From an uncultured SAR86 cluster bacterium (lineage in GTDB: Bacteria > Pseudomonadota > Gammaproteobacteria > Magnimaribacterales > D2472), in assembly GCA_902626385.1 (NCBI GenBank), contig CACOEZ010000002.1, positions 62,001 to 126,000 of the forward strand: a stretch of DNA of 64,000 bases. Reading direction: 5' to 3'. The number at the start of each line of letters is the position of its first letter. Position 1 is the stretch's first letter. A program made the translations under genes and the position numbers. Below, in pieces: positions 61,144-64,000 of the stretch. The notes under the pieces are model-generated. The model did no database searches. It saw only the letters and a list, made by a program, of their open reading frames with translations, and was not told the origin of the DNA.

Positions 61144-61271
61144 AATAATATCTACTATAATGTCGAGTATATTTTTTAATATGCTATGCTAATTATGCGC
61201 GTAAATTTAATAAAAATGCTATACCTTCCTAGTTTACATATTTATTATTATCACCTGAGAGTTCAACTTAA

Positions 61272-63386
61272 ATGAAACAAATTATCCAAAATTTAAAAAA
61301 TGGAGAAACAACTCTTGTGGATGTACCTTCTCCACAAAATATTGACGGCCACATACTTATAAAAACCAATAAATCGCTTGTTTCTGTTGGTACAGAAAGA
61401 ATGTTAGTCAATTTTGGAAAAGCAGGCTGGGTTGAAAAAGCTCGCTCTCAACCAGATAAAGTTAAGATGGTTTTGGATAAGATAAAGACTGATGGGTTTC
61501 CAGCAACTTTTGATGCTGTAAAGTCAAAGCTTGACCAACCGCTAACTCTTGGATATTGCAATGTGGGCACTGTTCTTGAAAATGGTGGAACAGGATTTGA
61601 AGTTGGAACTAGAGTTGTCTCCAATGGAAACCACGCTGAGATAGTTCGTGTTCCAAAAAATTTATGTGCAAAAGTACCTGATAGCGTTGATGATGATTCT
61701 GCGGCATTTACCGTTTTAGCAGCAATAGCGTTGCAAGGTGTTCGTCTAGTAAAACCTACATTAGGTGAATGCGTTGTTGTGACAGGTTTGGGTTTAGTAG
61801 GGCTAATCACAGTTCAATTGCTACGTGCTAATGGTTGCCGTGTTTTGGGTATAGATTTTGATTCAAATAAATGCAGGTTAGCTAGAGAATTTGGAGCTCA
61901 AACAGTTGATCTGTCTGAGGATGATGATCCAGTTATGGTAGCAGAAGGATTTTCTCGTGGCCGTGGTGTTGATGCTGTCATTATTACAGCCTCTACTAAA
62001 AGTAGTGAGCCTCTTAGTCAAGCTGCTACTATGAGTCGCAAGCGCGGACGGATTGTTCTTGTTGGGGTTATCGGACAAGAAATTTCCCGAGCTGATTTCT
62101 ATGAAAAAGAATTGAGCTTTCAAGTTTCATGTTCTTATGGACCAGGTCGTTATGACATGGATTATGAAGACAAAGGTAATGATTATCCTGTTGGATTTGT
62201 ACGATGGACAGAACAGCGAAATTTTGAGGCTATTTTAGATTTGATGGCTTCAGGTTGCATCGATGTCAAGCCATTAATAAGTCATAGATTTAAAATTGAT
62301 TCTGCTTTATCAGCCTATAATGAGCTCAATAATAACTCTTCGTTAGGTATTCTGATTGACTATACCAATTCTCAAAAAAAATCATTAAACAAAAACATAG
62401 TTAAACTCACTGAGAATCATCAAAATCAAACACAAAAAGGAAATGTTGCCTTTATAGGCGGCGGAAATTATGCTTCAAGAATTCTTATACCAGCATTTAA
62501 AAAAGCTGGAGCAAATTGTACTGCTATAGTAACTAGTGGGGGTATCAGTGCCGTTCATCATGGAAAGAGAAATGGGTTTCTTTTCGCCTCAACTGACATC
62601 GAGCAAGCGCTTGGTGATTCTGTTGATACTGTGGTTATTGCTACTCAGCACAATCTTCATGCGCAACAAGCTGTATTAGCATTAGAAAAAGGTAAGCACG
62701 TTTTTGTGGAAAAACCATTAGCGCTTAATCATGAGGATATTAATGCGATTGAGGCAGCACAAAAATCATCCAAGACAATGCTAATGGTTGGATATAATCG
62801 TCGGTTTGCTCCGCATATTAGAAAAATTAAAAGCTTGCTTGATAAGAAAGTCATGCCAAAAACATTCATTATGACAATGAATGCAGGTGAAATTCCTCAG
62901 GATCATTGGACACAAAATGCTGAGATTGGCGGAGGGCGTATTATTGGGGAGGCATGTCATTACATTGATTTGATGCGTTATTTGTCTGGATCAAAAATAA
63001 AATCCTTTAATGTTGTTAAAATGGGTGAAAGTGATTTTATCAAAATAACCGAGGACAAGACTATAATTTCACTTACCTTTGAAGATGGATCAATAGGGTC
63101 TATTCACTACTTCGCTAACGGAGGAAAATCCTTTCCCAAGGAGCGTGTAGAAATTTTTTGTGAAAATGCGGTGCTACAACTTGATAATTTCAGAAAACTG
63201 CGTGGTTTTGGTTGGAAAGGTTTTTCTAGAATGAATCTTTGGTCGCAGGACAAGGGCCAAAGAAATTGTGTGGATACTTTTATGAAAAGCGTCAGAGATG
63301 GTGGAAAAAATCCGATTGCACAGAATGAAATATTTGAGGTAGCAAGAGTTTCTGTTGATATTGCAGAAATGCTGAGAAATAACTAG
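61272..63386 (+). CDS. Bi-domain oxidoreductase: zinc-type alcohol dehydrogenase fused to Gfo/Idh/MocA dehydrogenase
   Basis: N-half 'VVVTGLGLVGLITVQLLRANGCRVLGIDFDSNKCRLAREFGAQTVD'; C-half 'VAFIGGGNYASRILIPAFKKAGANCTAIVTSGG...HVFVEKPLALNHEDINAIEAAQ'. Confidence 0.88.
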   Translation: MKQIIQNLKNGETTLVDVPSPQNIDGHILIKTNKSLVSVGTERMLVNFGKAGWVEKARSQPDKVKMVLDKIKTDGFPATFDAVKSKLDQPLTLGYCNVGTVLENGGTGFEVGTRVVSNGNHAEIVRVPKNLCAKVPDSVDDDSAAFTVLAAIALQGVRLVKPTLGECVVVTGLGLVGLITVQLLRANGCRVLGIDFDSNKCRLAREFGAQTVDLSEDDDPVMVAEGFSRGRGVDAVIITASTKSSEPLSQAATMSRKRGRIVLVGVIGQEISRADFYEKELSFQVSCSYGPGRYDMDYEDKGNDYPVGFVRWTEQRNFEAILDLMASGCIDVKPLISHRFKIDSALSAYNELNNNSSLGILIDYTNSQKKSLNKNIVKLTENHQNQTQKGNVAFIGGGNYASRILIPAFKKAGANCTAIVTSGGISAVHHGKRNGFLFASTDIEQALGDSVDTVVIATQHNLHAQQAVLALEKGKHVFVEKPLALNHEDINAIEAAQKSSKTMLMVGYNRRFAPHIRKIKSLLDKKVMPKTFIMTMNAGEIPQDHWTQNAEIGGGRIIGEACHYIDLMRYLSGSKIKSFNVVKMGESDFIKITEDKTIISLTFEDGSIGSIHYFANGGKSFPKERVEIFCENAVLQLDNFRKLRGFGWKGFSRMNLWSQDKGQRNCVDTFMKSVRDGGKNPIAQNEIFEVARVSVDIAEMLRNN

Positions 63387-63418
63387 TTAAATTAATTTAA
63401 AATTTTTAACTAATTAAA

Positions 63419-64000
63419 ATGAAAAAGATTATTCTGTTTTTTAACACTCTGCGATTTTTAAAGTGGCAGCAAATCTACTTCAGAGTAGTTCGCAAATTAA
63501 TAAAGCCAAAGATCACAGAAATATTTAATGGAGTTGATCCTAAACGCTCTGTAAATTGGAAACATATTACTCTATACGAGGATTACATAAACCACGATTT
63601 AGACGTATGTTTCCTAAATCATACTAAAAAAATTGATTTACCAACAGATTGGAACAATAAATCACTCAGCAAATTATGGGTCTACAATTTACATTATTTT
63701 GAGGATTTATTATCTTTAAATGCTAAGAAAAAAATTGAACTCCATAAAGAATTATTAGATTGTTGGATTGATCAAAATCCAGTTGGATTTGGCAATGGTT
63801 GGGAGCCTTATACTTTATCTTTGCGGATTGTTAATATCTTAAAAGCATGGCTTGGTGGTTTTGAATTAAATAAAAAACAATTTAACAGTACCTTTGCACA
63901 GGCGAGCTATTTATCAAATAACCTTGAAAAGCATTTATTAGGAAATCATTATTTTGTAAATCTAAAGGCGTTGCTATTTGCAGGTACTATTTTTGGAAAT
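63419..64000 (+). CDS. Heparinase II/III-like protein, N-terminal part, truncated by window edge
   Basis: Frame from ATG 63419: MKKIILFFNTLRFLKWQQIYFRVVRKLIKPK...WVYNLHYFEDLLSLNAKKKIELHKELLDCWIDQNPVGFGNGWEPYTLSLRIVNILKAW...KHLLGNHYFVNLKALLFAG. Confidence 0.78.
   Translation, partial: MKKIILFFNTLRFLKWQQIYFRVVRKLIKPKITEIFNGVDPKRSVNWKHITLYEDYINHDLDVCFLNHTKKIDLPTDWNNKSLSKLWVYNLHYFEDLLSLNAKKKIELHKELLDCWIDQNPVGFGNGWEPYTLSLRIVNILKAWLGGFELNKKQFNSTFAQASYLSNNLEKHLLGNHYFVNLKALLFAGTIFGN

Noticed and set aside
61448-61810. 120-aa minus-strand ORF inside the bi-domain oxidoreductase
   Set aside because: Antisense of conserved coding sequence.

Overview
The window is low-GC bacterial DNA. Gene content and order (gyrA-serC-pheA-tyrA-aroA-cmk-rpsA-ihfB-pyrF, uvrC-pgsA-tRNA, ubiG-gph-SDR) suggest a marine-type gammaproteobacterium, possibly SAR86-like (low confidence). 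It has two parts. Positions 1-25 kb are core genome: RND efflux genes, a DnaT-like/lambda-P-like replication gene pair, DAHP synthase, scpAB, a pseudouridine synthase, ubiG, pntAA/AB/B, gyrA, aromatic amino acid genes, rpsA, ihfB, pyrF, pgi, uvrC and pgsA. From about 25.2 kb to the right edge (64 kb) every gene is on the + strand and the content is a surface-polysaccharide (O-antigen/capsule) locus. It begins inside a tRNA-Cys/tRNA-Leu array and is headed by an RfaH-like antiterminator gene. An ops-like GCGGTAGC element lies in the leader after that gene, followed by a MarR-type regulator, Wzz, and nucleotide-sugar enzymes resembling WbpO/TviB, WbpP/TviC, WbpB, WbpD and WbpE. The locus also carries WbpG-HisH2-HisF2 amidine enzymes, two AsnB-like amidotransferases, a tightly overlapping cassette of unclear function (phosphoesterase, ATP-grasp, SDR, methyltransferase, deacetylase-like, unknown, acyltransferase), candidate Wzx and Wzy, glycosyltransferases and a heparinase-like protein. 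The most interesting points are the RfaH/ops-like control architecture, two FAD-dependent 2-hydroxyglutarate-dehydrogenase-like genes flanking the alpha-ketoglutarate-consuming WbpB/D/E set, the 41.5-47.7 kb cassette, and the chromosomal DnaT/P-like helicase-loader candidates. All calls come from reading sequence and translations; no database search was run.
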